64,000 nt of DNA from Beta vulgaris subsp. vulgaris (Eukaryota; Streptophyta; Magnoliopsida; Caryophyllales; Amaranthaceae): NCBI RefSeq assembly GCF_026745355.1, contig NC_079202.1, forward strand, positions 28,511,748 through 28,575,747, in the 5' to 3' direction. A model generated the notes under the pieces. That model did no database searches. It saw nothing but the letters and a program-made list of their open reading frames with translations, and was not told the DNA's origin. The translations under genes were made by a program, and so were the position numbers. This document shows positions 48,911-60,301 of the stretch, piece after piece. Each line of letters starts with the position of its first letter. The first letter of the stretch is position 1.

Positions 48911-50287
48911 CAAATACTAACACTCCTTCGTTCCACATCTTCTGTAAATCTTCAACAAGCGGCTGAAGGTATACATCTATGTCATTTCCAGGTTGTTTGG
49001 GCCCCGATATAAGAAGCGACAACATCATGTACTTGCGTTTCATGCACAACCAAGGAGGCAAGTTGTAAACCACTAAAACTACTGGCCATGTACTATGCTC
49101 GAGCTGAGATTGCCAAAAGGGTTCATGCCATCCGTACATAATCCAAGCCTCAGATTCCTATCCTCATTACCAAATGACTTATGCACCCTGTCGATAGTTT
49201 TCCACTCAGGCGAATCAGCCGGATGCTTGAGCAACCGTCTTTCTTCCTACGATCTGCATGCCACTCAAATTCTTCGCATCTCCTTTAATTGAGAACATGC
49301 GCTTAAATCTAGGTATTATGGGTAGATACCACAACACCTTGGCTGGTGGTCCTTCACTACCTCCAGCTCCTTCACGCTTGTACCTCGACAATCCACAACG
49401 TGGACACTCATGTAAATGCTCATACTCATTACGATAAAGCACACAATCGTTAGGACAAGCATGTATCCGCGTACTCTAAACCCAAAGGACACATCAGCTT
49501 CTTCGCATAATAGTACGACTTTGGCAGTTCATTTCCATCAGGGAGCATCTCAGCTAAAACTTCCAACAACGATGTGAAACTAGAGTCCGTCCAACCAGCG
49601 TTCGACTTAATGTTGAAAGTGTTACCACCGCGGAAAGTTTGGTGTACTTTGTACAACCTGGATACAACGGCTTTTCAGCAGCCTGAGACATAGACTCAAA
49701 AATACGAGGTCGTCTACACGACTGATCTTCAACCTCGTGTATCATCTCGTCTACCCGATCCCTATCATCATCTCCAAATTCATCATCCAAATTCTCATCC
49801 CCTAACTCATCATCATCCTTCTTTTTTTCTTCACATACATCATTCTTTACTCCAGAGCTTCCCATATACCTCCCCTGCTCACCATGCCAAATCCATACGT
49901 GGTATTGAGGCCTAAACCCACGGCGAAAGACATGCTCCCTAACCACATGTATACTACTAACCTTGCTCACATTTTTACAATCCAAACAAGGACAATAAAA
50001 GTCGACTGCTCCAGAGGATGTTTGATACTCTAATGCACTTCTACAGAATTCAAAGACCGCATTCACAAACTCAATCGATTCACGACTACCATACATCCAA
50101 GTACGATCCATCTCATTCAAGAAGACCACCTCTAATAATTAAACACAACATTCATTATAATGCATCAATCATTATTAAAGTACACACACTCACATATTCA
50201 AATCACACACGTATACAACAAGCTAAGATAGTCACATGTTCAATTGTATGCATGCAGTCAAAGGTCCTTATCACTCCAACCTAACCC

Positions 50288-50563
50288 ATCCTTGGACGTC
50301 TAATCTCACTAGTGAATATATGCCAACTTTTCAATTCTAAGGAAAATCCGGCAGCATTTCCCTACAGTTCTCCAAGTACACAATGTAGATAATTGCTTAT
50401 CTACATATGTACCCAGAGAACAATGTAGCGAAACGATAAGCCAAGATTTTCCTCAGAATTGAAAGAAGACACACATTCACCACCTAAGTGAGATCAAACG
50501 TCCAAGAACAGTCCCAAACCGGGGACTATTCAAGACTTACTCCTAATGAGTAAGTCTTGAACG
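50288..50563. repeat. Intronic hairpins in the 5' part of the CACTA element
   Basis: Long imperfect inverted repeat: CTTGGACGTCTAATCTCACT (50291-50310) pairs with AGTGAGATCAAACGTCCAAG (~50489-50508), and an inner pair CAATTCTAAGGAAAATC with GATTTTCCTCAGAATTG. A separate perfect hairpin TTCAAGACTTACTC-CTAAT-GAGTAAGTCTTGAA follows at 50529-50561. Confidence 0.85.
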
Positions 50564-51299
50564 GGTATCTAGGCATATATGATGATGATTCAAAAACTAG
50601 TTATATATTTTCATAATATAGCTAAATCACATTGCGTTTTCATACAATCTCATATCAACAAATAATATATATATACTTATAAAAATACATATACATTCAA
50701 TAAATTATCAACTTTGTCTACATGTTAAACTATCTATTAGTTACCTCTTAACACCAACGACAGCAATGAAGAGAAAAGAGCTACTTGGGACTTTATTTGC
50801 CTTCCTTAGCCTCTTCTTCCTACAATTGACAAAACCCACATTGCACATTAATCATTTAATTCAATTAAGAAAAACAAAAGTAACTTAAAAACAAAATTAA
50901 TTCATACCTAATTAACCACTCAAATGGTGGAGAAGAAATGAGAAGAGAAGAGAAGAGAAGGGTAGTGGTGATGGTGGAGAAGAGAAAAGAAGAGAAGAGA
51001 AGAGAAGAGAAGGGTCGCGCAATGTGGTGGAGAAGAAATGAGAAGAGAAGGGTACTCGAAATTGTGGTGGGCGGCACTCCGATTCCGACGCAATGTTGTG
51101 GTGGTGGTGGTAGTGTTGGTCGCGCAATGTGGGTGGTAGTGGTGGAGCAATGTGGGTGGTGGTGGTGTGTCGAATTAGGGCTCGCAAGGTGGTGGTGGTG
51201 CACTCGGTTTTTCGCACTAACACTATTGGGTGAAAGAGAGAGGAAAAGTGGGAAGGAGTATAGTAAGGCGCGCATAAAAGTTATCGAAAAAAAAAAGTT

Positions 51300-51513
51300 C
51301 AGCTAGTAGGGTTGCGCTAGTAGTAAAAAGCGCAGCCCTACCTTGAGAAGGGCTACGCGTTTTAAAAAGTGCAGCCCTTTAATTGAAAGGCGCAACCCTT
51401 CTGTTTGAAGGGCTGCGCTTTTTTGAAAAAGCGCAGCCCTTCAACAATAGGGCTGCGCCTTTTTTAAAAGCGCAACCCTTCTTGCGCAGCCCTTCTGCTT
51501 TTTTCCCTTAGTG
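51300..51513. repeat. Right subterminal repeats of the CACTA element
   Basis: Eight or more copies of GCGCAGCCCTT / AAGGGCTGCGC, the same core as at the left end. Confidence 0.92.
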
Positions 51514-52556
51514 CTTCCCTCCCTTTGCCCTAGAAAAGAGACTACTCACTCATAATTGAAATAACTAAAGGAAAATCAAAAATTAACCTAGAATCATAAT
51601 TGAGGAATAATGAAAACAATAATAAAGTAAGAGAAAGACAATAGCAAATATAAATAAAGAAGAAAACAATGAAAGAATACCTCTAGAACTTGAATTAGTG
51701 GAAGAGAAGCAAAAACTGGGATTTGAAGAAAAGAGATGAAGAATAAACGTAATACTAAAATTTTCTAGGAATAAAAGCATGAGAGAGAAATAAAAAAAAT
51801 CCCTCTTTTATATTTTCTTCTAATCTAATCTTACTATGAGTCAATGAAAAGAAAATAAGAAAGTAAACTAATAGAAGAAGTTTGATGATTGGACGATAGT
51901 AGCGACGACGACCACGAGCTTGCATCCAACATTTTGGCGCGTCGAGGCCCGACCAGTGGGCAGCCAATGAGCCAGGCAGCAATGCAGGCGCAAGAGTAGA
52001 AGCAACCCATTGGGCGCTGGTTAGCAGGCAGATTCGCAAGGTCAACTTTCGAAGGCTGTATCTTGAGTTATAGGCATCTTCCATAGGCGTGTGACATATC
52101 GTTGCGAAGACCTTCAAGTCTAGTTTCCAACTTTACTTGAATTACTTCCATCCGATTTGTAGAATTTGCGTTATGATCAAAAGAGTGATCATGTATCCGT
52201 TTTTATCACTTCGAAAATAATGCATTTCTTCGTTTTCAACTCAAATTCACTCTCGACATATATGCCGCGATCCTCATGGAAGCTACTTCACATAATATGA
52301 TTATAAGGAAGAAGAGATTAATCCAGGAACATAAATTCATCGATCAAAAGCCACCATTCATTAACTCCCTTTACAAGAATTATCCAATTCACCCAAAATT
52401 GCTTCGAAAACGTCCAAATAGCTATGAAAGTATCTGAAACATTAAGAAAATCACAAACGAAGCGTAATAAAGCACATAATAGATAAGCCATGCTAATGGC
52501 AACTAATCACACATGAAAAAAAATAATACTGACACATGACTTACGCCGGTTTATCA

Positions 52557-53456
52557 GACACAAAAGCTCACTCAGGTTAGGTATCTGTACAATAAAGTTA
52601 AATCGCGTCAAAGAGAGATCAATCAATCTTACCACAATCAATCAATTGCAAAACAATTATGCTATGAAGAATCATGGACAAGATGAATTATGCTTAGGAA
52701 TTGTAGTAAAATATCAGAAAGATTCTCAATAAGTGCTAGCAATAGTCCCATAGATGCAACTAAGATGAGATGAAATCTAAATAAGATGATATATATGCAA
52801 ATGCAACTAAGAAAGCAGTATAATTTTTTTTGGTCACACGTAAACTCCCATTCCTAATAAGCGGTATAAACCGTGCAACATCCTAGAAAAGCAAAAAAAA
52901 AAAATCTACACTAAAAGGCAGTAAACAGAGAGAAAATACATACAGAAATCCTCCCCTAAGCTGAACGTGGCAATGTCTTCAGTGCTGCAAGATGAACTAT
53001 AGGACAATGCTCAAAAGGATAAATTAACGTTAGTACTCTCCCGATCTCTCACTCTCTCCTCAATCTCAAATCCGAGGGGATTGACGATGAGTGCCTCCCT
53101 CATCAAACATTTTCCTCCTTATAAGACTGCCACTCAGGCTTGCAGTCGGGCATGTTACCTCAGGTGCATAGGTAGAATCCACATTTTCCATAACCATCGA
53201 TCTTTTTCCTTTTCAACCTGAGGTCCCTTCAAATCAATAATGCAGGCATCGACTTCAGCATTGATGCTTGGGGAAACATCCATAGTAAGTGCAACCTCTA
53301 GAAGGTCATCGCAAAGCATCTGCGGGAGTGCAGATAGAACAATGTCCTCAAGAATATCCATCTTGTAATAAGTTTGTTCAAGCATAGGAGACTTAATAGC
53401 ATTAGTTAGTTTAAAAGTGACAGTATCATCACCAACATTCAAAGTCAAAGACCCAG
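52557..53456 (-). pseudogene. 3' part of the Athila-like interior
   Basis: The minus-strand frame continues after the solo LTR: GSLTLNVGDDTVTFKLTNAI, YKMDILEDIVLSALPQM, DDLLEVALTMDVSPS to about 53155. This is the segment that follows the protease in Athila-type polyproteins. About 600 bp of non-coding sequence then runs to the LTR. No RT motif (Y.DD) is present in any frame I could read. Confidence 0.7.
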
Positions 53457-56400
53457 TGTAATAGCCCACCTTTTCAATGAGGTTTAATTAAAAGTTGATT
53501 ATATTTTATTACCTTTAATTGTGCAATAATGTTATAAGTGTAATTATATTATTGTGAGTTTTATTGAAATTTTATATTTGACTTTAGTTGTTAAGGAAAA
53601 AAAAAAGATAAATAATAAAAATCTCATATTCTTCACTGCTTCGTGGCTTATCTGTGAATTGCCACATTATAACCTTGTTGTCAACTCCTCAAACTAAATC
53701 ACCCAAAAGAAATAGAGAGGCTTAGTGTATATGAAACCCCAAAGCCAAAATTTTTCTTCTCTCTCACCTCTCTCGCATCTCACTTTCCTTATGCCGGTGA
53801 CTTTGTCGTGCTCCGGTGCTGCCAGCGCGTTGTGACTGCCGCTGCTAGTCTTTGCTCATCTTCTCTCCTTCGTGGGTCTCATTTTACTGTTGTGGTTGCT
53901 GCTTCTCTGTTGTTTTCTCTCTCCTTTGCTCTTGCTGCTGTTCGGTTGGTGATCCGACACCGGGGGTGTTCAGTTGGCATTCCGGCGCCATCTCTGCTGC
54001 TGTGTGTCGGTGTTGTTGTTGTCGTTGTTAAGCTTTAATTGGTTTTAAATTCCTTTAGCAAGGTATACATTTTGGGTTTAATTTGTGACCCTTATTCATC
54101 AATTGTAATCTGATTTATATGGTATTAGTAGTTCTGATTTTCAAAAGTGTAATTGAAATTATTGTTGATTTGCAAAATCAGATTATGGGATTGAAATTGG
54201 TAATATTTGGGTTGTTAAAATTAAAGATTGAAACTTTTGCTTAATTATGAGATTGAAACTTATTTTTTAGAATTCTATAATCTGAATTTCACTTCTATTT
54301 TAAGTTAAAGTATGAAATCAGTTTGTTGATTTTGTTTTAAGCAACTAAGTAGATTCATAAATTGGTCTTATTTTGTAAACCCTTATGTTATACTAGAGTG
54401 TGGGATGGAGAATTGAACTTGCAAATTATATTAGCTTGTTAAGAAGAATGGGGTTAATTAAAGTTAGCAAGTAAGATTGATGATTTAAGTTAGATTAGAA
54501 TAAGGGTTTGTATATAAGAGTGATAATTTGTGCATAAAAAGAGTTTATAAATATATAAGCAAGTTAAGATTGTCAATCTGAATTGTTCTAAAGATGGATG
54601 CTAACTTTCATTGTTCTTATGAGGTGAATGATTGTGGAACTTGAGTATAATTTGGATAAGGAGGATATTGGACTCTTGAAGATTATTTTGGAGTCAAGTG
54701 CTATTTGAAGATGCGTAGAGGTATACACATGGTCTTCCACCTTACTATTAGAAAAGGGTGTTCCGTTAAATATCATAGATTTCATTACTTAAGCTTGTTA
54801 TACTTTGATATGGTTATAAACTCGGATTATTTAGAAATGTGATTTATGCATTTATACTTTGTGTTATTTCCCTAGGAACACTACAAGAGGGGGGGGGGGT
54901 GAGTTGTAGGTGTAGAAATAAACGTAACTTTTTGCGGAAATTAAAACTTAAACGAATAAACAAGCTAGAGGAACACAAGGGATTTTTACGAGGAAAAACT
55001 TCTTGGGCCCAACAAGAAGAAACAACCTCGACCACTAGGGATTTTAAACTCAACACTAGGCCAAACAACTTTGTTACAACCTAATTCTAACTCGAGCCAC
55101 ACCTTGAGTTCCTAAACTCAAGTTCCTGAGCCACTGTTCCCTTAACAGCAGTTCCTCTCAACTTCACTTGAAGTTTTCTCACATACAAGCTTCACTCAAA
55201 GCCTCTCTCTTACAGAACTTCACTCAAAGTTCCTTACCCCAAAACCAAAATACAATTGATCAAAATAAGCTTAGTGGAATTAGAGTAAGAAGGCAAAGAA
55301 CAAATGGCTATTATGAGAGAATGAAGGCACTGACACTTAATTAGTTAAACTCACTTAATTACTTAGTCAGACACATTTTGGAACTTATCTAGACTTCTAT
55401 ATTTATAGTGTTAATCATGAAGAACGTGGGATTAAAACTAGAGTACATGTTTAGTCCATTAACCCATGATGTTCCTCCCCTAAGGAACACGTTTCACACC
55501 ATGTCCCATGATCCCATGAACTATAAATGAACGTGGATATACTTTAGCCATTACTCCTAAGTAATAGGAGTTCCTTGAGCTTTATCCGAAAATCAGTTTT
55601 ATAAAAACACTTTTTATCTTCAAAACTGAATTTTTAATCTTTAAGAAAATAATATCTTTTAAACAAATTCTTTCTAAAAACCGGATATTTATTTTCTTAA
55701 TTTTTCCGAAAAATAAAATCTTTTTCTTAAACAAATTTTTTTTTTTAAAACTGATTTTATCATTTGAAATTAGATATAACTAATTTCCTATAATTTAGGC
55801 ATGACTTACTCAAATATAATTTTAACCGTTATATTGTTGCACGCCTAAGTCTAGTTCCTTTTATTAACTAAGTTCCTTTTAACATATTCGTTTAGTGCCA
55901 CTTAGTTTGTTCCTTACAAAGGAACAAACTCTCATTTCAAATAAACTGCCACTGTTCCTTACCATTCTTTCTTTGTTCCTTTACATTGGAACTAGAAAAT
56001 AAAACGCCTAGCTTCTATTCTTCTTGATCCAATGCTTGCTCCAGTATCAATTTAGAAACTTCTTTACTTAGCCTTTGAAATCCTCTCTTGACTTCTTCCT
56101 TGACTTCGTATTTTCCCAGTTCCTTTCATTGATACCTTAAACACCATACACTTAAATAGCTCATTAGTTCACTACTTAGTTTGCATCTTTGTTTCTTTGT
56201 CATCATCAAAACCGGGGTTCAACAGTTTGGTTAAATTGTTATGGGTCGAACGATCCTCTAATTGTGAATTGTGAAAAGTTTACATAGGACGAGATATATC
56301 TGAACTATCATTATGAGAAATGTCAGAGGCATTGGGATTTCCTAAAGATATAAATTTGTGTTATTGGTAAATCTACATGTTTTTTTACTACCTAGTTTAT

Positions 56401-57918
56401 AAGACTTTCGTACATTTGGTACAATGTTGTTATATTTATTTGAACATTTATAAAGTGGAGCATTTTAGCTCGAATTGACAATATCTTTACTTATGTAAGT
56501 TGGTTTCACAACGAGAAAGCCGATTTGTGAAGTTAGGGAGTACAGATTTTGATATTCTTGAGAACTCAACTTTGATTTGAACTATAATTCTATTTAAAGA
56601 ATTTGCAGTAAGTGAGGGGATTTTAGTTAAAGGGTGTTGGACTTATGATTTTGAACATACAATGATTGACAAATAATTTTTGGTATAAGCTTTCTATACA
56701 ACTTTTGAGCATATGATCAAACTATAGTTCCGATATGAGATATTGGAAATATAATACGAGTTTAGAGAACTTTGAATTCGAATCATGAGAAAATATGAAG
56801 TTGTGAAATTATTAAACATGTTTTGATTTTGTTAATGATGGGGAAGAAACTGCAGCAGCAGTGATGCACACATCGTGGTATGTGTGTATTATGAAATGAT
56901 GGGACATATGTCCTGGGAATAAGTCTTGCAAGCTGTATAAATATTAGTGAGGGAGATGTCCCCATGAGTCTAGAGATGGCGACGTAGTCCACTCTCTATT
57001 CGTATTATTTTCCCCGGATGTATTATAGGCTTGTTGAAAGGGAAATTACACTATACGATCTTTGAAAGTTCACGTGGAAACTCCTAGTAGTTATCTTTGC
57101 GGAAGCTTCTGTCTTTTACAAAGACTTAATGGTTTATGCTAAATTGTATTTACAAATGAATTTTTACCAAGAGATATGCTCCCAATGATGGTTTTTGAAT
57201 CATTATATCTGAATTTCGATTTGATGAATTATATTCAATGTGTATATGTTTAATACCAAGACGGTATATTTTCCGTAAATGGATAATAAAGTGAGCTGAA
57301 ACTATGGCTGGAGAACATGTTTTAAGTTTATATTTCATTTATGAAAAATCTAAGCTTTTGTTATTGGGTTTTAGTATATTTTTGAAGGACCTATTGAGTA
57401 TGGAAATTCTGAATGATAAAATGATTTATCTTTATCCGAATTCATGTTTCATGGATGTTTTGAATTAAGTTATCATCTAGAATACTAATAAGCTACAAAC
57501 TAAGCTTAAGCCACTAAAGTTAATTTCTGGTTGGACAGTGTGTACTCAGTTTCGCTGATTTTGTTCTTGGAACCTGTCCTGGTGGGGGCAGAGTTCATTA
57601 TTAGTAGTTTTTCAGGAATAAAGTGTTAGGCGAGGATAATTCAAAGATCAGAAAGAGGACAAGACTTTAAGTGAGATATTTCGGAGGATATGATGGTGGT
57701 TAATAAAGGATGACTCTTATGTTGTTTTATAGTATTGCCTCGAGACCTAAGATAAGTTAAATTGTACAAGGATTATGAAGATATTTTAGTTAGAAGATTG
57801 TATTTGAGATTATATTTCCGCTATAAGCGAATGTTAATTGCAGCTCTTTAGGTATTAATTGAGAATTGTACTAGGATAAGTATGATTAGCTAGCAGCTCG
57901 GAAGTGCGGGCTGTTACA
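53457..57918 (+). repeat. Solo LTR inside the Athila-like interior (itself split)
   Basis: TGTAATAGCCCACC to GTGCGGGCTGTTACA with a perfect 5-bp duplication CCCAG (53452-53456, 57919-57923). It is about 3.1 kb once the nested element at 54862-56224 is removed. A CT-rich leader-like stretch at 53755-53800 suggests plus orientation. No second copy or internal coding region is present, so a solo LTR is the simplest reading. Confidence 0.85.
54862..56224 (-). repeat. Copia-like solo LTR nested in the solo LTR
   Basis: On the minus strand it starts TGTTGAACCCCGGTTTTGAT and ends with CTCACCCC...CTCTTGTAGTG and GGGAAATAACA, a layout I associate with SIRE/Maximus-type copia LTRs. Flanks CTTTG (54857-54861) and GTTTG (56225-56229) match at four of five bases. 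1363 bp, no gene. The family name is from memory. Confidence 0.6.
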
Positions 57919-57923
57919 CCCAG

Positions 57924-58382
57924 ACTTGACATCTGTAACAGCACCAATAGTACACATAAATGGCCTACCAAAAATAATAGGAATTTGGGAATTCTCCTCC
58001 ATATCAAGCACAACAAAATCAACAGGAATATAAAACTTTCCCACTCTAACAGGGACGTCTTCTAAAACACCTAGAGGATATTTATAGAATGATCGACCAT
58101 TTTCAAAGTTATTTGAGTGCACTTAAGTGCTCCCATATTCAGTTTCTTACAGACAGACAAAGGCATGACAGACGCAGATGCACCTAATTCACACAATGCC
58201 TTATCTATAAATAATGCACCTACATGGCAAGGGATGGAAAAAATACCATGATCCTTCAACTTATGTGGCGTTCTATTTTGTAAAACGGCGCTATAGTTTT
58301 CAGTTAGAGCGACTCGATCTACCCCACCAAAGTATTTCTTTTTAGTAATCATGTCTTTCAAAAATTTAGCATAAACAGGCAC
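57924..58382 (-). pseudogene. Protease region of the Athila-like element
   Basis: Minus-strand blocks AKFLKDMITKKKYFGGVDRV, then the aspartic protease: ALCELGASASVMPLSVCKKL (the D of the usual DLGAS motif reads E here), KYPLGVLEDVPVRVGKFYIP and the flap/core end VDFVVLDMEENSQIPIIFGR. A one-base shift near 58075-58090 joins the two frames. The Asp-to-Glu reading at the catalytic site would abolish activity if real. Confidence 0.82.
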
Positions 58383-58598
58383 TTAAGAAATAAGTTTAGT
58401 AAAAGGAATTGTTACCTCAAGGTTCTTGACCATAGCCAAGAACTTACCAAGTTGCTTATCGACCTTCGACTTCTGCATCCTATAAGGAAAAGGTAGCCTT
58501 GGTGAAATAGGCGTTTCAGAAACATTTTCCTTTTGCTTTCCTGCATGATATTCCTTAGCTAGTTCGACCTCAAAAATCGAACTCTTCTCCGCTTCTTC

Positions 58599-60163
58599 CT
58601 ATACCACCTCCCTTTCCTTGCTAGGAGCAACATCATCAATGGGCATGGGAGGAGCATCATAAACAGTGCCACTACAAAGTGTAACAACATTGACAGTCTC
58701 CTTGGGGATGGGTTGTCCACGTAGTTGACCTGGTTGCCTTTTTACACTGTTCGTAGCTACTTGAGCAAGTTGAGTCTCCAAGTGTTTCGTTGCATTTTTC
58801 AACTCCTTAATGCTCTCATCAGTACTTTGTTTCATAGAAACTATCATCTTCATCACATCAGACAGGGTAGGCTCTTGAGAGCCGACATTTGGATAAGGTT
58901 GCTGCTGATAGCCTAGGTGTGAGGGCCTACTAAAACCAGGAGGAGGATTTTGAGAGGCCCCTTGATAGTATTGTGGTATAGCAGCATGTGGTGGTGGATG
59001 TTGATGTGGTGGTTGGTAGGAGGCTTGTGGCATGGGTTGAGGGTTCTGAACGTTGTTGCTTTTGTAGGAAAAATTGGCATGATCCCTCCAACCAGGGTTG
59101 AAGGTGTTAGAGTAAGGGTTGTATGAAGGTCTCTGCTAAAAAGCATTTGCATGCTCCATATGATTCGGGTCAGGTTAATTGTAGGAACAATCATGACCAA
59201 AATGGCCTTGAACACCACACACGTCACAGTAAGAAGATGTAATAGGAGCCATGAAAAACATCGCATTAATACTCATAGGAGGAGTACTAGACTGTGAAGA
59301 TTTCAGTGCATTCATTTTCATGCTCAACTAAGCTACTTGTGAAGACAGTAGGGCATATGTGTCGGCATCCAACTTTTTCTTTGTTATAGTCTAGGAAGAA
59401 CTATGATCATTTGCTGCTAAGTTGGCCAGAAAATTGTAACCTCCATCCACCTCCTTATCTAGGAAACCACCCCCTGCAGATGAATCGATTTTATTCTTGA
59501 TATGTGGTTGTAGACCATTATAGAATGCTTGGGTGATAAACCACTTATCAAGATTGTGGTGTGGGAATTCTCGCTGCAGGTCCTTGAACCTATTGTATGC
59601 TTCCTTCAACGTCTCATCAGGTTCTTGTTGGAAGGTAGCAAGTTTATATCTGATTTCTGCAGTCTCGGTAGGAGGGTAGCACTCTTGCAGGAATGCTTCA
59701 GATATAGCACTCCACTCAGTTTCTTTAACATCATTCAGCCATTTCTGTGTCTTGTCCTTTAATGAGAATTCGAATACCATGACCTTCAATTGATCAAGAA
59801 TGACCCCTTGGTGGTTAACGGTACGACAGAGTTGTTGAAACCGTTGTAGATGATTGGTAGTGTCTTCAGATATATACCCCCAAATTAAATCTGTTGGATA
59901 ATGTTGATGAAGGCAAGCTTCATCTCAAAGTTTACCGCTTCTATGGTGGGCATAGTAGAACCTGTTGAAATGCCACTAGGGGAAGGTACCCCATAAGACT
60001 TCAATGACTTAAGAGGCATGATTGATTCTGAAGGACCTTCCGTAGATTTTCCCTGATTACTAGACTCCTTTTTCTTCTTCTTTTGCTTTTTTAGTTGCCG
60101 GATAGTTTTCTCAAGATCAGGATTAGTTGGAACTGGAGTACCTGTTCTTTTGGACCTGGGCAT
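58599..60163 (-). pseudogene. Gag of the Athila-like element
   Basis: Starts MPRSKRTGTPVPTNPD (60163) with a Lys-rich stretch. After a frame break near 59880 it reads VFEFSLKDKTQKWLNDVKET, EAFLQECYPPTETAEIRYKL, FQQEPDETLKEAYNRFKDLQ and WFITQAFYNGLQPHIKNKID, the Retrotrans_gag core of Athila-type elements. A Pro/Gln/His-rich tail (59033-58870) and MKMIVSMKQSTDESIKEL follow. The region with CVVFKAILVMIVPTI corresponds to a frame-shifted zinc knuckle. At least three frame breaks. Confidence 0.85.
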
Positions 60164-60278
60164 AAAAGAAACAAAGAAAAGAAGTGTGGTGAGATTGCCT
60201 CAATTGGAACTTGAAGTTCCAATGAGACAATAGAAATAGTTCAAATAATTAAACAAAAGCGATAGAAATTAGCCGTCG

Positions 60279-60296
60279 CCCCGGCAACGGCGCCAA
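60279..60296 (-). promoter_or_regulatory. PBS of the Athila-like element
   Basis: On the minus strand TTGGCGCCGTTGCCGGGG follows the LTR after five bases. It is the PBS type usual for Athila elements. Confidence 0.85.
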
Positions 60297-60301
60297 AAAC
60301 T

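Larger units (their letters stand above)
43597..50129 (-). pseudogene. CACTA TNP2-type transposase (split and frameshifted)
   Basis: The main CACTA transposase, which cuts at the TIRs. Minus-strand blocks in order: N-terminal transposase-associated domain MDRTWMYGSRES with YCPCLDCKN (50111-49970); KPLYPGCTKYTKLSAVVTL and GWTDSSFTSLLEVLAEMLPD (49690-49520); LYRNEYEHLHECPRCGLSRY (49440-49380); MYGWHEPFWQSQLEHSTWPV (49139 on); then the solo LTR; FDAYANEMFTLRAMLFCTMN with CPICLDDMKS (46346-46190); LDVMHIEKNVCEAI (45930); the DUF4218-like block RAEKRIFCESLYGIKAPTGY to FLRWCYPFERYMGTLKDKVR (45700-45240); and a DUF4216-like end VKWLAFGPREAVRSYEGYDI, split by a hAT, then PFVIASQVNQVFFVIDPADH (43790 on). 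At least four frame breaks besides the two insertions. Confidence 0.9.
37057..51513 (-). mobile_element. 14.5-kb CACTA (En/Spm) transposon
   Basis: Ends CACTAGTGGAAAAAAGCAGA on the left and, read from the opposite strand, CACTAAGGGAAAAAAGCAGA on the right, flanked by the 3-bp duplication CTT (37054-37056, 51514-51516). Dense AAGGGCTGCGC / GCGCAGCCCTT subterminal repeats fill both ends. Genes are on the minus strand: a TNP2-type transposase (50129-43597) and a second gene ending in a Ulp1-like domain (41999-37884). It is interrupted by a solo LTR and a hAT. The uninterrupted partner LTR near 60868-60900 shows the empty site. Confidence 0.95.
36489..52556 (-). repeat. 3' LTR of the Athila-like element (split by CACTA)
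   Basis: Pieces 36489-37056 and 51514-52556. The first begins TGATGATTTTTAAAAGTAATA and the second resumes TTCCCTCCCTTTGCCC, matching 60302-60880 and 60881 onward of the intact partner. The last ~50 bases diverge from the partner, so the edge at 52556 (GGTTTATCA) is less sure. No clear polypurine tract adjoins it. Confidence 0.8.

Noticed and set aside
50865..51275. Overlapping Ser/His-rich frames on the minus strand and a Gly/Arg-rich one on the plus strand
   Set aside because: They derive from GAGAAGA and GGTGGT simple repeats in the CACTA 5' region.
53808..54038. Plus-strand 76-codon Leu/Val/Ser-rich frame like a signal/membrane peptide
   Set aside because: It lies in the leader-like part of a solo LTR; hydrophobicity comes from T/G-rich sequence.
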